A stretch of 64,000 nt of DNA from Sphingomonas oligophenolica (GCF_006438955.1 NZ_RCZK01000004.1:1-64000), one strand, 5' to 3'. Shown: positions 1-10,898, counted from the stretch's first letter. The notes: generated from the letters alone by a model not told the origin. Numbers and translations: made by a program.

Positions 1-213
1 AGTCACGTCGATCGCCGGTTCGCTCGCGGCCGGCTCCGATCCGAATACGTCCGCCGCGCCCTCCAGCAGCCGGGATCGCCACTGGTTGATGAGGTTTGGA
101 TGCACGTCATACTGCTGCGCCAACTCGGCCAGCGTCTTCTCACCCTTCACGGCAGCCAGAGCTACCTTGGCCTTAAACGCCGGGCTGTGATTCCGGCGGG
201 GTCGCTTGCTCAT
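1..213 (-). CDS. IS3-family transposase OrfA, N-terminal part, cut by window edge
   Basis: Reading the minus strand from the ATG at 213 gives 71 codons open to the window edge. The product has a basic start (MSKRPRRNHSPAFKAKVALA) and a helix-turn-helix of the HTH_Tnp_1 type (ELAQQYDVHPNLINQW), the standard N-terminus of IS3-group OrfA proteins, which bind the insertion sequence ends and are joined to OrfB by a programmed frameshift. A strong AGGAGG ribosome site lies just upstream (218-223 on the plus strand). OrfB should lie left of the window. The IS end probably falls around position 300, where a coding frame on the other strand resumes. Seen: HTH and start; family is established; boundary is inferred. 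Confidence 0.85.
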   Translation of the reverse strand, partial: MSKRPRRNHSPAFKAKVALAAVKGEKTLAELAQQYDVHPNLINQWRSRLLEGAADVFGSEPAASEPAIDVT

Positions 214-298
214 CTTGCCTCCTGGGGCGGCCAACATGGCCGCGGTCAGATCGGCAATCCACTTATCCCCGCTGTTCAGATTTCCCGAGCCACCTCTG

Positions 299-640
299 GG
301 TGATGCCGAAGCAAAAGAGGCTCGCGAGGACGCTCTTCGCGTTTTCGAACGCGCCGTCGGCCAGCGGCGGCATGTGTTCGCGCGTGAAAATGTGGGGCGA
401 CACTATGTCGTGACGCTGACGAGCGTGGCACTGGAAGCGCGCATGCCGACGCGCCGCGTGAATTGGTCCCTGTCGTTTGTCGATCAGCGCGGGCGCGACG
501 ATTTCTTCGCGTGGGTCGCCAAGCGCGTCGATCGTTGGGACGATTGGAGGATGATGGCTCATGAGCTCGGCCAGGATGTGCTGACGCAGCACCTCCTCAC
601 GTTGGTCATTCAAGCCGGTGGATTGGCACCCCGAACTTAG
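299..640 (+). pseudogene. 5'-truncated hypothetical gene next to the IS end
   Basis: From about 299 the plus strand has 113 codons with strong G/C third positions and a protein-like composition, including a Trp-rich stretch RWDDWRMMAHELGQDVL. There is no convincing start: the frame runs back into the IS3 leader, so the 5' end was probably removed by the insertion. After the stop at 638-640 an alternative frame continues from about 640 to 1053 with a charged, less convincing sequence, so a frameshift is possible. I do not recognise a family. An ORF on the opposite strand here (263-769) has poorer codon structure and is probably a shadow. Confidence 0.35.
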
Positions 641-1065
641 AGGCCCTAGCGGCCAGCAATGATGGGCTTGGGATCGGTGTAGCTGACGCCCAGCGGGAGC
701 TTGAGGCGGATGCCGCGGCGCAGAGGTTTGGACCAAAGGTCCATCTTCCAAGGAAACGGAAACGGACACGGGCGCTGGCTGCTTCGTTCGTCAGGACGCG
801 CCCACGCGAGCGACTGGAGAGAATTGATCGCGCGTCTTGCTGCCGACGGCTACACTATGCCGTGTGGCGACGTGCGCGACGCCGATTGGAGGGCGTCGGA
901 TATGATAGAAGTTTTGTAGTCGTGGTGGAATCACGCCCGCACGATCACTTATCTTCCGAACAGTCGCAGGAAGGCAGGCCGTCTAAACTTTTTTCAACAC
1001 CTGTGGCTTCCGAGTTACTCTGGGTCATTAACCTTGTAATGGGCCGAAGTTAAATTGTGCGAGGG
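641..1065. other. No confident gene; decayed or intergenic sequence
   Basis: This stretch between the truncated hypothetical gene and ligA has lower GC than its surroundings, particularly 920-1060, and only short frames without recognisable domains or good ribosome sites. One plus-strand frame (about 640-1053) could be the frameshifted tail of the preceding gene. I see no tRNA, terminator or clear promoter. Confidence 0.4.
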
Positions 1066-3213
<2,148 letters not shown>

Positions 3214-3242
3214 CTAGGGGAGAGGGGCGGCGCTCCGCAAGC

Positions 3243-3575
3243 CTACATCCACCAGCCCGGATAGGCGACTACGATCGCGACTGAGAGCAGCGAGACCGGA
3301 ATCATCGGGCGCCAGTCGAGCGCGCTCATTCCCTCGATCGATTTCATCAGGTTCGCGCCTGCGACGATCAGCGCCCACGCACACCAGACCAGCAACAGCG
3401 ACGCGGCGGCGGGGCGTTGGACCAGCGTCGCGAACATCAGCACCACGATCGTGATGAACGCGATCACCGACACGAACGTCATGACCGCGCCGATCGGGAG
3501 CATCGCGAGCGCGATGCGCGCCTCGACCCGGCTCCAGTTGGTGGGCGGTGCGGCGGTGAGGGGAGGGGCAACCAT
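3243..3575 (-). CDS. Small hypothetical membrane protein
   Basis: 110 residues with three hydrophobic segments (about residues 22-50, 57-74 and 91-106) and a short proline-rich N-terminus. It has no catalytic motif that I recognise. The middle loop contains SIEGMSALDWRPMIPVS. It lies 38 bases upstream of ligA on the same strand and could be co-transcribed. The predicted inner-membrane location comes from hydrophobicity only. Confidence 0.65.
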   Translation of the reverse strand: MVAPPLTAAPPTNWSRVEARIALAMLPIGAVMTFVSVIAFITIVVLMFATLVQRPAAASLLLVWCAWALIVAGANLMKSIEGMSALDWRPMIPVSLLSVAIVVAYPGWWM

Positions 3576-3656
3576 CGAGGCTTAACGCAGATCAAGTTCG
3601 AAAGTCGCGCGCGCAAATAAACATATTCCGCGGTCCCCCCCTCTACGGATGCGGGT

Positions 3657-4445
3657 TTACTGGCGGATGCCGGTGAACTCGCTGGTGGTGTTGGCCTTCA
3701 GGTCGGTGCTGACGAACTTCATCGTTTTGCCGCCGGGCATCGGGGTCATCGTGAAACGACTGACCGGCTTGCCGCCGCGATAGTCGGTTTCGACCAGCGT
3801 CTGCGGGCCGGCGCGGGTGAGCTTGACCATCGTGTGCGCGGGATCGCCCTTGATCGGAGCCATCGCGCCGCCGACCGTCGCGGTATAGGTTTCGCCGGTC
3901 GGCTGGGTCATCGTCAGCGCGTTGCCCGCCATCGCCAGTTTTACGGTCAGGACCTGGTCCGATAGCTGGACGTCGTTGGTCTGGCGCCACCCGCCCGATA
4001 TCGGATGCGTGCCCGCGGGTGCCGGCGATACCCGTGCCATCACGCCCTTGCCCTTCACGGTCTCGCCCTTGGCGTTGTCCGACGTGGTCCAGCTCGTCAT
4101 CAGCTTCTGCCCGCCGGGGGCGAGTGTATTGGTTGAATCGTTCACGGTCTTGCCGCCGCGCGCGTACAGGTAGTGGACCGTCGTCGGGTTGACGACCGTC
4201 ACCGCCATGGTGTCGAAATAATCATGGCCGGGCACGCCATGCGGCTTGCCGTCGGCGGCGACGCGGATCGCGGGGGTACAGGTCGAGCAGGTGTAGACGC
4301 CGTCCTTGATCGCCCAGACTTCGGGCTTGGTCGACAGCTTGGCGGAGGCGACATTCACCTTCCAGGTTCCGTCGAAGGGGCCGGCGGCGAGCGCGGGGGC
4401 GGCGATCGCCAGACTGGCGACGGCGCAAAGGATCGATGTTTTCAT
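3657..4445 (-). CDS. Hypothetical exported protein
   Basis: 262 residues from the ATG at 4445, chosen over an upstream ATG at 4475 because it gives a clean signal peptide (MKTSILCAVASLAIAAPALA, then AGPFDGTW). The mature protein looks like a beta-rich periplasmic domain, with a CSTC pair near residue 50 and many Thr/Val/Gly strands (for example TLVETDYRGGKPVSRFTMTP). Sphingomonads often carry such small exported proteins of unknown role. A long palindromic repeat lies just upstream, between this gene and the next lipoprotein gene. Confidence 0.75.
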   Translation of the reverse strand: MKTSILCAVASLAIAAPALAAGPFDGTWKVNVASAKLSTKPEVWAIKDGVYTCSTCTPAIRVAADGKPHGVPGHDYFDTMAVTVVNPTTVHYLYARGGKTVNDSTNTLAPGGQKLMTSWTTSDNAKGETVKGKGVMARVSPAPAGTHPISGGWRQTNDVQLSDQVLTVKLAMAGNALTMTQPTGETYTATVGGAMAPIKGDPAHTMVKLTRAGPQTLVETDYRGGKPVSRFTMTPMPGGKTMKFVSTDLKANTTSEFTGIRQ

Positions 4446-4562
4446 GAGTGGAGCGTTCCTGTTCCTTGAGGACAACGCACGCGCACACGCGACTCGGGGC
4501 AGTGCCCCCGCACCGAAATCATAGCATGAATTGCGCCGCTGTCAGCGGCACGGCCCCGGCGA

Positions 4563-4731
4563 GCTAGAGCGCGATGACTTCGCATAAACCCGTTCGTGCT
4601 GAGCTTGTCGAAGCACGGTGAGTCTCACCGCCCTTCGACCCGGCCCCATGAAAGTAGTACTTTCATGGGAACCTCGCAGGCTCAGGGCGAACGGTTCAGA
4701 TCTGATCGAGGTAACGTCATCGCGCTCTAGC
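4563..4731. repeat. Nested palindromic element; interrupted copy of the CTTCGACAAGCTCAG repeat
   Basis: The outer arms are a perfect 16-bp inverted repeat (GCTAGAGCGCGATGAC at 4563-4578 and its complement at 4716-4731). Inside is a copy of the dispersed repeat also found at 13221 and 56978: left arm from 4591 (CGTTCGTGCTGAGCTTGTCG), right arm broken after CCCTTCGAC at 4639 and resuming with CTCAGGGCGAACGG at 4681-4694. The interruption contains a second perfect hairpin, 11-bp arms at 4645-4655 and 4659-4669 with loop AGT. The outer right arm overlaps the stop codon of the lipoprotein gene at 4727, so the structure may also act in transcript ending. Confidence 0.8.
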
Positions 4732-5308
4732 GCGTGCGCTTCAACGACGCCGATTCGAGGTGCCAGCGGCGATCCGATGCGCTCGATCCGGGGACGTCGT
4801 TGATCCGGCGCAGCACATATTGTCCTGCGAACCGCTGCTGTTTGCCCGTGTCGTCGGTCGCGGAGACGGTGACGGGCACGGTGACGTAGCTCGATCCCGC
4901 CGCGCCTTCGGGTGGCGCGGGATCGCCGGTCGCGACGATCGTGCTGCGGGTATGTGCAAAGCCGCGCGCGAACTGGTCGAGCGCCTGGCCGCTCGCGTCG
5001 CCGTTGCCGCGCCACAAGCGATAGGCGCGCTGATAATCATGCGCGTCGATCGCGCGATAATAGGCGTCGATGGTGGCGACTGCCGCGGCGACGTCCTGGC
5101 CGTGGGTCGCGGGCGTCGTCGACACCGTGATCGATGTCGGGGTGGCGCCTGGCGTGGGGGTGGAAGTCGCGACCGATTGCATCGCGGCGGGGGCGGGCGG
5201 TGCGTCGGGGACGGTGGCATTGATCACGCTCTGGTTGCCGTTCGCCGCGGGGTCGCTGCCGCAGGCCGCGAGCAGGCCGCACGCCGCGATCGTCAGCCGG
5301 TTTCGCAT
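4727..5308 (-). CDS. Hypothetical lipoprotein
   Basis: 193 residues. The N-terminus MRNRLTIAACGLLAACGSD has a lipobox (LAAC, lipidated Cys16), followed by a Pro/Ala/Thr-rich linker to about residue 70. The C-terminal part starts AVATIDAYYRAIDAHDYQRAYRLW, a helical pattern seen in small periplasmic NTF2-like domains, and ends in beta strands (SSYVTVPVTVSATDD). Probable outer-membrane lipoprotein of unknown function; the NTF2-like suggestion is an inference. Its stop codon lies within the outer arm of the palindromic element. Confidence 0.75.
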   Translation of the reverse strand: MRNRLTIAACGLLAACGSDPAANGNQSVINATVPDAPPAPAAMQSVATSTPTPGATPTSITVSTTPATHGQDVAAAVATIDAYYRAIDAHDYQRAYRLWRGNGDASGQALDQFARGFAHTRSTIVATGDPAPPEGAAGSSYVTVPVTVSATDDTGKQQRFAGQYVLRRINDVPGSSASDRRWHLESASLKRTR

Positions 5309-5351
5309 TACATCGTCTCCTGGTGGTTCGCGGCATCAACGACCGCGGGGT

Positions 5352-7010
5352 TCACGCGGTTTCGAGCAATCGTCCCGCCTGCGCGCGTGCTTCGTCGGTG
5401 ACGATCGCACCCGACAGCATCCGCGCGATCTCCTCGCGGCGCTCCTGTTCGTCGAGGCGGCGCACCCCCGTCCGGGTCACGGTGCCGTCGTGGCTCTTGG
5501 CGATCAGCAGATGCTGCGCGGCGCGCGCCGCGACCTGGGGCGAATGGGTGACGACGAGCAGCTGAGTCACCTCCGCCAGCCGCGCCAGCCGCTCGCCGAT
5601 CGCGCTGGCGACCGCGCCGCCGACGCCGCGGTCGATCTCGTCGAAGATCATCGTCGCCGCGCCGCCCTCTTCGGCCAGCGCGACCTTGAGCGCCAGGATG
5701 AAGCGTGACAATTCGCCGCCGCTCGCAATCTTGGTGAGCGGCGCGAACGGCGCGCCGGGGTTGGTCGCGATCTCGAATTCGACGCGGTCCTGACCGCTGG
5801 CGTTCCACCCCGCCGGGTCGATCGGCGCGACGCTGGTGCGGAACCGTGCGGTATCGAGCTTCAGCGGTGCGAGTTCACCCGCGACCGCCGCATCGAGCCG
5901 CGCCGCCGCGCCGCGCCGCGCCGCGCTCAGCGCGGTGGCGGCGGCGACATAATCCTCGCGCGCTGCCGCCACGCTCTTTGCCAGCGCCGCGACCCCGCCT
6001 TCGCCCGCCTCGAGTCGGTCGAGCCGGGTGCGGAGATCGTCGGCCAGCGCGGGCAACTCGTCGGGCTGGACGCGATGCTTGCGTGCCATCGCGCGCAGTT
6101 CGAACAGCCGCGCTTCGTCGTCTTCTAACGCGCGCGGATCATAGGTCAGCGCGGCGCGCGCGTCGCGCAGCCGATCCTCCGCACTCGCCCCTTCGTTCAC
6201 CGCACGGTCGATCGCGGCGAGCGCCTCGGCGAGCGAATCGTGATCGGGCGCAATGCGTTCGAGTACCCGCGCCGCCTGGCGCAGCTTGGCCAGCCCGCCG
6301 TCGGAGCCGTCGAGGAAATCGTCGATCTGCGCCAGGTCGTCCGCGATCTTTTCGGCGCGCTGCATCGTCCGGCGCTGATCGGCGAGCGTTTCTTCCTCGC
6401 CGGGCTGCGCGGCGAGCGTCGTCAATTCGTCGACCGCATGGGCGAGCCATTCGCGATCGCGCGCCGCGGTCTCGATGTCCGCGCGCGCCGCCGCGAGCGC
6501 GGCCTCGGCGTCGCGCAGCGCGACCCAGCAGCGCGCGGTCGCGCGGGCGTCGATCCGCCCGAAAGTGTCGAGCAGGTCGCGATGCCCGGCGGGGGCGAGC
6601 AGCCCGCGATCGTCGTGCTGGCCGTGGATCTCGACCAGCATCGGCGCCATCTCGCGCAGCAGCGCGGCGCCTGCGGGCTGGTCGTTGACGAAGCCGCGGC
6701 TGCCGCCGTCGGCCTTGACGATGCGACGGATCAGCAGCGGTTCGCCGGGTTCGACCGCGACGCCGTTGTCGTCGAGCAGCACGGCGAGCGCGCCGGTCGG
6801 TGCGTCGAAGGTCGCGGTAACGATCGCCTGGGTCGCGCCGTGGCGGACCAGCGCGGTGTCGCCGCGCGCGCCGAGCGCGAGCCCCAGCGCGTCGAGCAGG
6901 ATCGACTTGCCCGCCCCGGTCTCGCCGGTCAGCGCGTCGAGCCCCGCGCCGAATTCCAGGTCGAGCGCCTCGATAAGGACGACGTCACGGATGGCGAGCG
7001 CGGTGAGCAT
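5352..7010 (-). CDS. recN: DNA repair protein RecN
   Basis: 552 residues, matching RecN, an SMC-like ATPase that acts on double-strand breaks with RecA. Walker A is GETGAGKS (residues 29-36). After it come the RGFVNDQPAG segment and LVEIHGQHDD, both typical of RecN, then a long charged coiled-coil region (about residues 150-370). The C-terminal head carries the ABC signature region (SGGELSRFILALK) and Walker B MIFDEIDRGVGG. ATG at 7010. RecN next to BamD and LigA is a common arrangement in this group. Confidence 0.97.
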   Translation of the reverse strand: MLTALAIRDVVLIEALDLEFGAGLDALTGETGAGKSILLDALGLALGARGDTALVRHGATQAIVTATFDAPTGALAVLLDDNGVAVEPGEPLLIRRIVKADGGSRGFVNDQPAGAALLREMAPMLVEIHGQHDDRGLLAPAGHRDLLDTFGRIDARATARCWVALRDAEAALAAARADIETAARDREWLAHAVDELTTLAAQPGEEETLADQRRTMQRAEKIADDLAQIDDFLDGSDGGLAKLRQAARVLERIAPDHDSLAEALAAIDRAVNEGASAEDRLRDARAALTYDPRALEDDEARLFELRAMARKHRVQPDELPALADDLRTRLDRLEAGEGGVAALAKSVAAAREDYVAAATALSAARRGAAARLDAAVAGELAPLKLDTARFRTSVAPIDPAGWNASGQDRVEFEIATNPGAPFAPLTKIASGGELSRFILALKVALAEEGGAATMIFDEIDRGVGGAVASAIGERLARLAEVTQLLVVTHSPQVAARAAQHLLIAKSHDGTVTRTGVRRLDEQERREEIARMLSGAIVTDEARAQAGRLLETA

Positions 7011-7145
7011 ATACAGCGGCTATAGCGCAGCCACGGACGAAGTTTACCCTCTTCGAATGCGCGCTCCACTTTTAGCGCCCGAGAAGCCCGTTGGCGTAGT
7101 CCTGCGACGATGATAGGGTGCAGCGGGTACAAAGGAGCGCCGGTC

Positions 7146-7544
7146 ATGCGGACGATATCGTGGTATCTGGGGGCGGCGATGATCATGGGGGTCGCCCCGG
7201 CTCATGCCGATCCCGACTGGTCGCGCGCCAAGGTGCTCGAGGTCGACCTGTCGAGTTTCGCCTACACGCCGGCGACGATCACGCTCCAGCATGGAACCCC
7301 CTACCGGCTGCACCTCGTCAACACATCGGGTGGGGGCCACGATTTTGTCGCCAAAGAATTCTTCGCCCAAGCCACCCTCGATCCGGCCAACCGCTCGATC
7401 GTCGACAAGGGGAAGGTTGCGGTGGACGGCGGGGAAAGCGTCGAGGTGGACTTGGTCGCGACCCGCGCGGGCACCTACGACGTGCATTGCTCGCATTTCA
7501 TGCACTCCACCTTCGGCATGAAGGGCAGGATCATCGTTTTGTAA
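7146..7544 (+). CDS. Exported cupredoxin-like copper protein
   Basis: 132 residues from the ATG at 7146, preceded by AAGGAG at 7132-7137; an in-frame ATG at 7110 lacks that ribosome site. The signal peptide ends MGVAPAHA before DPDW. The mature chain has the blue-copper layout: a His in GGGHDF and a C-terminal VHCSHFMHSTFGMKG loop giving Cys, His and Met ligands. It probably carries electrons or copper in the periplasm. It is on the plus strand between bamD and recN, which are both on the minus strand and converge on or diverge from it. Confidence 0.85.
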   Translation: MRTISWYLGAAMIMGVAPAHADPDWSRAKVLEVDLSSFAYTPATITLQHGTPYRLHLVNTSGGGHDFVAKEFFAQATLDPANRSIVDKGKVAVDGGESVEVDLVATRAGTYDVHCSHFMHSTFGMKGRIIVL

Positions 7545-7605
7545 CGTGATCCTGGTGCGGGGCTGAACGAGGGGCAGCGTTGCGGATACCGGCGCCATAA
7601 ACGGA

Positions 7606-8574
7606 TCAGTTCGGGGCCGGCTCCGCGCCGCTCGGTGTCGCGGTGGTCGAGCCGGCGGGGGCCAGCGCCTCGGGCTTGGAATTGCCCGCGGTGCCGGGCA
7701 GCGACCCGGGGGTCGATCCGGGGGTGCCAAGCGGGATCGGCATCGTCCCCGCGGGCACGACCGGCAGCGCCTGGGCCGGATGCGCCTGCATCAGCTTGTA
7801 CGCCTGGCCATACCAGTCGGACCCGGGATAATTGGCACCGAGTACCGCGGTCGATTTTTGGGCTTCCATCGGCAAGCCGAGCTCCAGATAGGTTTCGGTC
7901 AGCCGCATCAGCGCCTCGGGCGCGTGGGTCGTGGTCTGGAAATCCTCGATCACCTTGCGGAAGCGCATACTGGCGGCAAGCCACTGGCCGCGGCGTTCGT
8001 AGAACCGCCCGACCTCCATTTCCTTGCCCGCGAGGTGATCGTTGACGAGATCGATCTTGAGCCGCGCGTCGGAGGCATAGCGCGTGTCGGGGTAGCGCCG
8101 GACCAGCTCGCCGAGCGAATCGAGCGCCTGGCGGGTGATCTTCTGGTCGCGGGTCACGTCCTTGATCTGCTCGTAATAGCTGAGCGCGACCAGATAATAG
8201 GCATAGGGCGCGTCGCGGTTGCCGGGGTGGACCGACAGGAAGCGCTGCGCCGACTGGATCGATTCGGTGTAGTCGCGATCCAGATAATAGCTGAACGCGC
8301 TCATCACCTGCGCGCGCCGCGCCCAGACCGAATAGGGATGCTGGCGCTCGACCTCGTCGAACAGCTGCGCCGCCTCCTTGTACCGTCCCTCATCGAGCCG
8401 CCGCTTCGCCGCAGTATACAGCGTGCCCACGTCGCGCGCGACATAGGGCAGGTCGCCCTTGGTCTTGGTGCGGGCGCACCCCCCGATCGGCAACGCCATC
8501 GCGGCGATGAGGGCGAGGGCGATCGCGCGGGCAGGCATGGCCTTGGCGAAACGGGCAGACTGGGGGATACGCAT
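7606..8574 (-). CDS. bamD: Outer membrane assembly factor BamD (lipoprotein)
   Basis: 322 residues from the ATG at 8574; a second ATG at 8538 gives a shorter but still good signal peptide. The lipobox is in LPIGGCARTK. The mature protein is built of TPR-like repeats (GRYKEAAQLFDEVERQHPYS; DYTESIQSAQRFLSVHPGN; LGELVRRYPDTRYASDA), the BamD/ComL pattern. BamD works with BamA to insert beta-barrel proteins into the outer membrane. The C-terminus from about residue 265 is a low-complexity Pro/Gly/Ala/Thr tail not needed for the fold. The open frame extends far upstream to 9324, but that part is antisense to manA. Confidence 0.95.
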   Translation of the reverse strand: MRIPQSARFAKAMPARAIALALIAAMALPIGGCARTKTKGDLPYVARDVGTLYTAAKRRLDEGRYKEAAQLFDEVERQHPYSVWARRAQVMSAFSYYLDRDYTESIQSAQRFLSVHPGNRDAPYAYYLVALSYYEQIKDVTRDQKITRQALDSLGELVRRYPDTRYASDARLKIDLVNDHLAGKEMEVGRFYERRGQWLAASMRFRKVIEDFQTTTHAPEALMRLTETYLELGLPMEAQKSTAVLGANYPGSDWYGQAYKLMQAHPAQALPVVPAGTMPIPLGTPGSTPGSLPGTAGNSKPEALAPAGSTTATPSGAEPAPN

Positions 8575-8676
8575 CGGTGCGGTCCATAGCGTAAGCGGTG
8601 CGTCGCGAACAATCCCCCCTTTGGTGCGTTCGAAGCCAGTCACCACTATGCCGCCACTCCAGTTCCAAGGACGATC

Positions 8677-9501
8677 ATGCCCGCCACGCTGCTCCACACT
8701 CATCGCGTCGAAAAGCCCTGGGGGCGCCACGATCTGGGCTTCGGGTTCGATGATGCGCCCCAGGATGGCGAACCCGTCGGCGAGGTGTGGTTCCAGGAGC
8801 CGGGCGATCACCAGCCCGATCTGCTGATCAAATATCTGTTCACCGGCAAGAAGCTGTCGGTTCAGGTCCATCCCGACGACGAGCAGGCACACCAGCGCGA
8901 CCTGCCGCGCGGCAAGGACGAATGCTGGACGATCCTGGCGGCCAAACCCGGCGCGACGATCGCGCTCGGCCCCAAGGCGCCGATGACACGCGACCAGCTC
9001 CGCGCCGCCGCGCTCGACGGGGATATCGAGAAGGAACTCGATTGGGTGCCGATCCACGCGGGCGAATTCCTCTACGCGCCGTCGGGGACGATCCACGCGA
9101 TCGGCGGGGGGCTGACGCTGATCGAGGTCCAGCAGAACAGCGAGACCACCTATCGGCTGTACGATTACGGCAGCGACCGCGAACTCCACCTCGACGACGG
9201 AGTCGCGGTCGCCGACCTCGAACCGTATCGCGCGGTGCCGTCGCCGGGGCAGGTCGACCTCCACCGCACGATCCTGGTCGAGGGGCCGAAGTTCGTGCTC
9301 GAACGCTGGTCGAGCGGGACGCACGGGGTGGCGCTGCCCGACGGCACGACCGGGTGGATCGTCCCAATCACCGGATCGGGATCGGTCGCGGGGGTCGAGT
9401 TCAAGGCGGGCGAGTGCGCTACCGTGACCGGCACCGAGACGGTAACGACCAGCGCCGATGCCGACCTGTTGTTCGCCTATCCGGGGACGCGGCGGATTTG
9501 A
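8677..9501 (+). CDS. manA: Class I mannose-6-phosphate isomerase
   Basis: 274 residues; interconverts mannose-6-phosphate and fructose-6-phosphate, feeding GDP-mannose and surface polysaccharide. The zinc ligands of the type I family are visible: QVHPDD (Gln63, His65), DECW (Glu82) and the later GTIHAIGGG (His140). The start KPWGRHDLGF is typical. It is shorter than the E. coli enzyme, as in many alphaproteobacterial homologues. It begins about 100 bases from the divergent bamD, so the gap probably holds both promoters. Confidence 0.93.
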   Translation: MPATLLHTHRVEKPWGRHDLGFGFDDAPQDGEPVGEVWFQEPGDHQPDLLIKYLFTGKKLSVQVHPDDEQAHQRDLPRGKDECWTILAAKPGATIALGPKAPMTRDQLRAAALDGDIEKELDWVPIHAGEFLYAPSGTIHAIGGGLTLIEVQQNSETTYRLYDYGSDRELHLDDGVAVADLEPYRAVPSPGQVDLHRTILVEGPKFVLERWSSGTHGVALPDGTTGWIVPITGSGSVAGVEFKAGECATVTGTETVTTSADADLLFAYPGTRRI

Positions 9502-9511
9502 TTTAGCCGAT

Positions 9512-10354
9512 TCAGGTGCGCGCCAGGGTAGGGCGGCGGAACGACCAGCGGATCGTTTCCGCGACCGCCATCGTCCCGCTGCGCACCAGCGGCCGCCCGA
9601 TCAAGGGCGAGGACAGGCCGTGGAGGTCGCGCGCCCAGCCGGGCAGTAGGTCGATCGCGGCGGCGCGGATCAGTTTGCTGACCGCGCGGACGCGGGGATC
9701 GTCGGATCGATCGGCGAGGATCAGCGCCAGCACCTCCCGCGTTCGTGCGTCGCTGCGTGCCATGCCGCGCATCGATTCGAGCAGCGTCTCGGCCGCGCGC
9801 AGCGTGTGCGGGACCGGGTCCGCGCCCAGCGCCGCACCGATCCGCGCGGTCTCGGCGACATAGCGATCGGCATCGGCGCGCGACAGCGCGGGCTCACCAT
9901 AGCGTCGCCACGCGGCGAGGAAGCTCGTCACCTCGGTGACATGGACCCAGGCGAGCGCGCGCGGATCGTTGGCGCGATAGGGGGTGCGGTCGGGCAGCCG
10001 CCCGTCGACCGTGTTATGGATCCGCCGGACGCGATCGATCGCTGCCTCCGCCGCTTGCCGGGGGCCGTAGGTCGTCGTCGCGATGAAGCGCGCGGTGCGG
10101 CGCAACCGGCCGTGCATGTCGGCGCGGAAATTGGAATGATCCCACACCCCCGCGAGCACCGTCGGCATCAGCATCTGCATCATCAGGCTGGCGATGCCGC
10201 CGACCATCATCGACGTGACGTCGCCATGGACCCGCCACGCCACCGACTGCGCGCCGAACAGGCTGTCGTCGCTCCGCCCGACCGGCGCTTCGCCACGGGT
10301 GGGGTCGTTGAAGATCGCGATGACCTGATCCGCGATCGCCTGGCGCAGCGCCAT
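9512..10354 (-). CDS. Oxygenase MpaB family protein (DUF2236)
   Basis: 280 residues from the ATG at 10354. The family pattern is clear: SVAWRVHGDVTSMMVGGIAS near the start, the HSNFRADMHGRLRRTARF segment and the NDPRALAWVHVTEV segment with its conserved histidine. DUF2236 includes latex-clearing protein and MpaB, haem-binding oxygenases, but the substrate here is unknown. The gene starts 5 bases after the stop of the copper-binding protein gene, so the two are translationally linked. A longer frame reaching 10432 only overlaps that gene. Confidence 0.85.
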   Translation of the reverse strand: MALRQAIADQVIAIFNDPTRGEAPVGRSDDSLFGAQSVAWRVHGDVTSMMVGGIASLMMQMLMPTVLAGVWDHSNFRADMHGRLRRTARFIATTTYGPRQAAEAAIDRVRRIHNTVDGRLPDRTPYRANDPRALAWVHVTEVTSFLAAWRRYGEPALSRADADRYVAETARIGAALGADPVPHTLRAAETLLESMRGMARSDARTREVLALILADRSDDPRVRAVSKLIRAAAIDLLPGWARDLHGLSSPLIGRPLVRSGTMAVAETIRWSFRRPTLART

Positions 10355-10359
10355 CTCGG

Positions 10360-10749
10360 TCAGTCGACCCCGGCCAGCGCCGCGCGGCAATCGGCAGCGC
10401 ATTCGCGGCACATCGTCGCGCACAGCGCGCAATGATCGCTATCGTGCTGGTCGCACTCGGTCGCGCAGGCATCGCAGGCCTGGATGCAGAGGTCGAGCTG
10501 GGCGCGGAGCAGCGCGACATTTTGCCCGGTCCGCCGCACCGCGAGATGCGCGGTCGCATCGCACACAACGGCACAGTCGAGGCACGACCGGATGCACTGC
10601 CGCATGTCGCCGTCTTCGGCGAGGCACGCGTCGGCGCACGAGGTGCAGAACAGCGAACACAGCATCGCGTGGCGCGCCGCCTTGGCGAGCGGCTCGTTGA
10701 AATCATCGCCGACATTGGGATGGAGGCTGATCATTTTTTCGATCGACAT
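10360..10749 (-). CDS. Four-helix bundle copper-binding protein (Csp/DUF326-like)
   Basis: 129 residues with 17 cysteines spaced as CxxC, CxxxC and CxxxxC along predicted helices (MLCSLFCTSCADACLAED; LDLCIQACDACATECDQH; HCALCATMCRECAADC). This is the pattern of bacterial copper storage proteins (Csp), which fill a helical bundle with Cu(I). No signal peptide is visible, so the cytosol is the likely location. It is the first gene of a two-gene unit with the MpaB-type oxygenase and diverges from the gene at 10899. Confidence 0.88.
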   Translation of the reverse strand: MSIEKMISLHPNVGDDFNEPLAKAARHAMLCSLFCTSCADACLAEDGDMRQCIRSCLDCAVVCDATAHLAVRRTGQNVALLRAQLDLCIQACDACATECDQHDSDHCALCATMCRECAADCRAALAGVD

Positions 10750-10898
10750 GCTGGGCGTTCCTTCGCGATGGTGAGTGATCCCAACGATCGGGCACCCGGA
10801 TCGATCGGTGTGCGGCGCGGTTTATTTTCGCTGCCGGTCGCACCGCATGGCCACGATCGCCGCGCCGGGGCGTTGAGCCCCGACAGGGAGAACCAGCG

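Noticed and set aside
8575..9324. Upstream extension of bamD
   Set aside because: Antisense to manA; BamD homology and signal peptide begin at 8574 or 8538.
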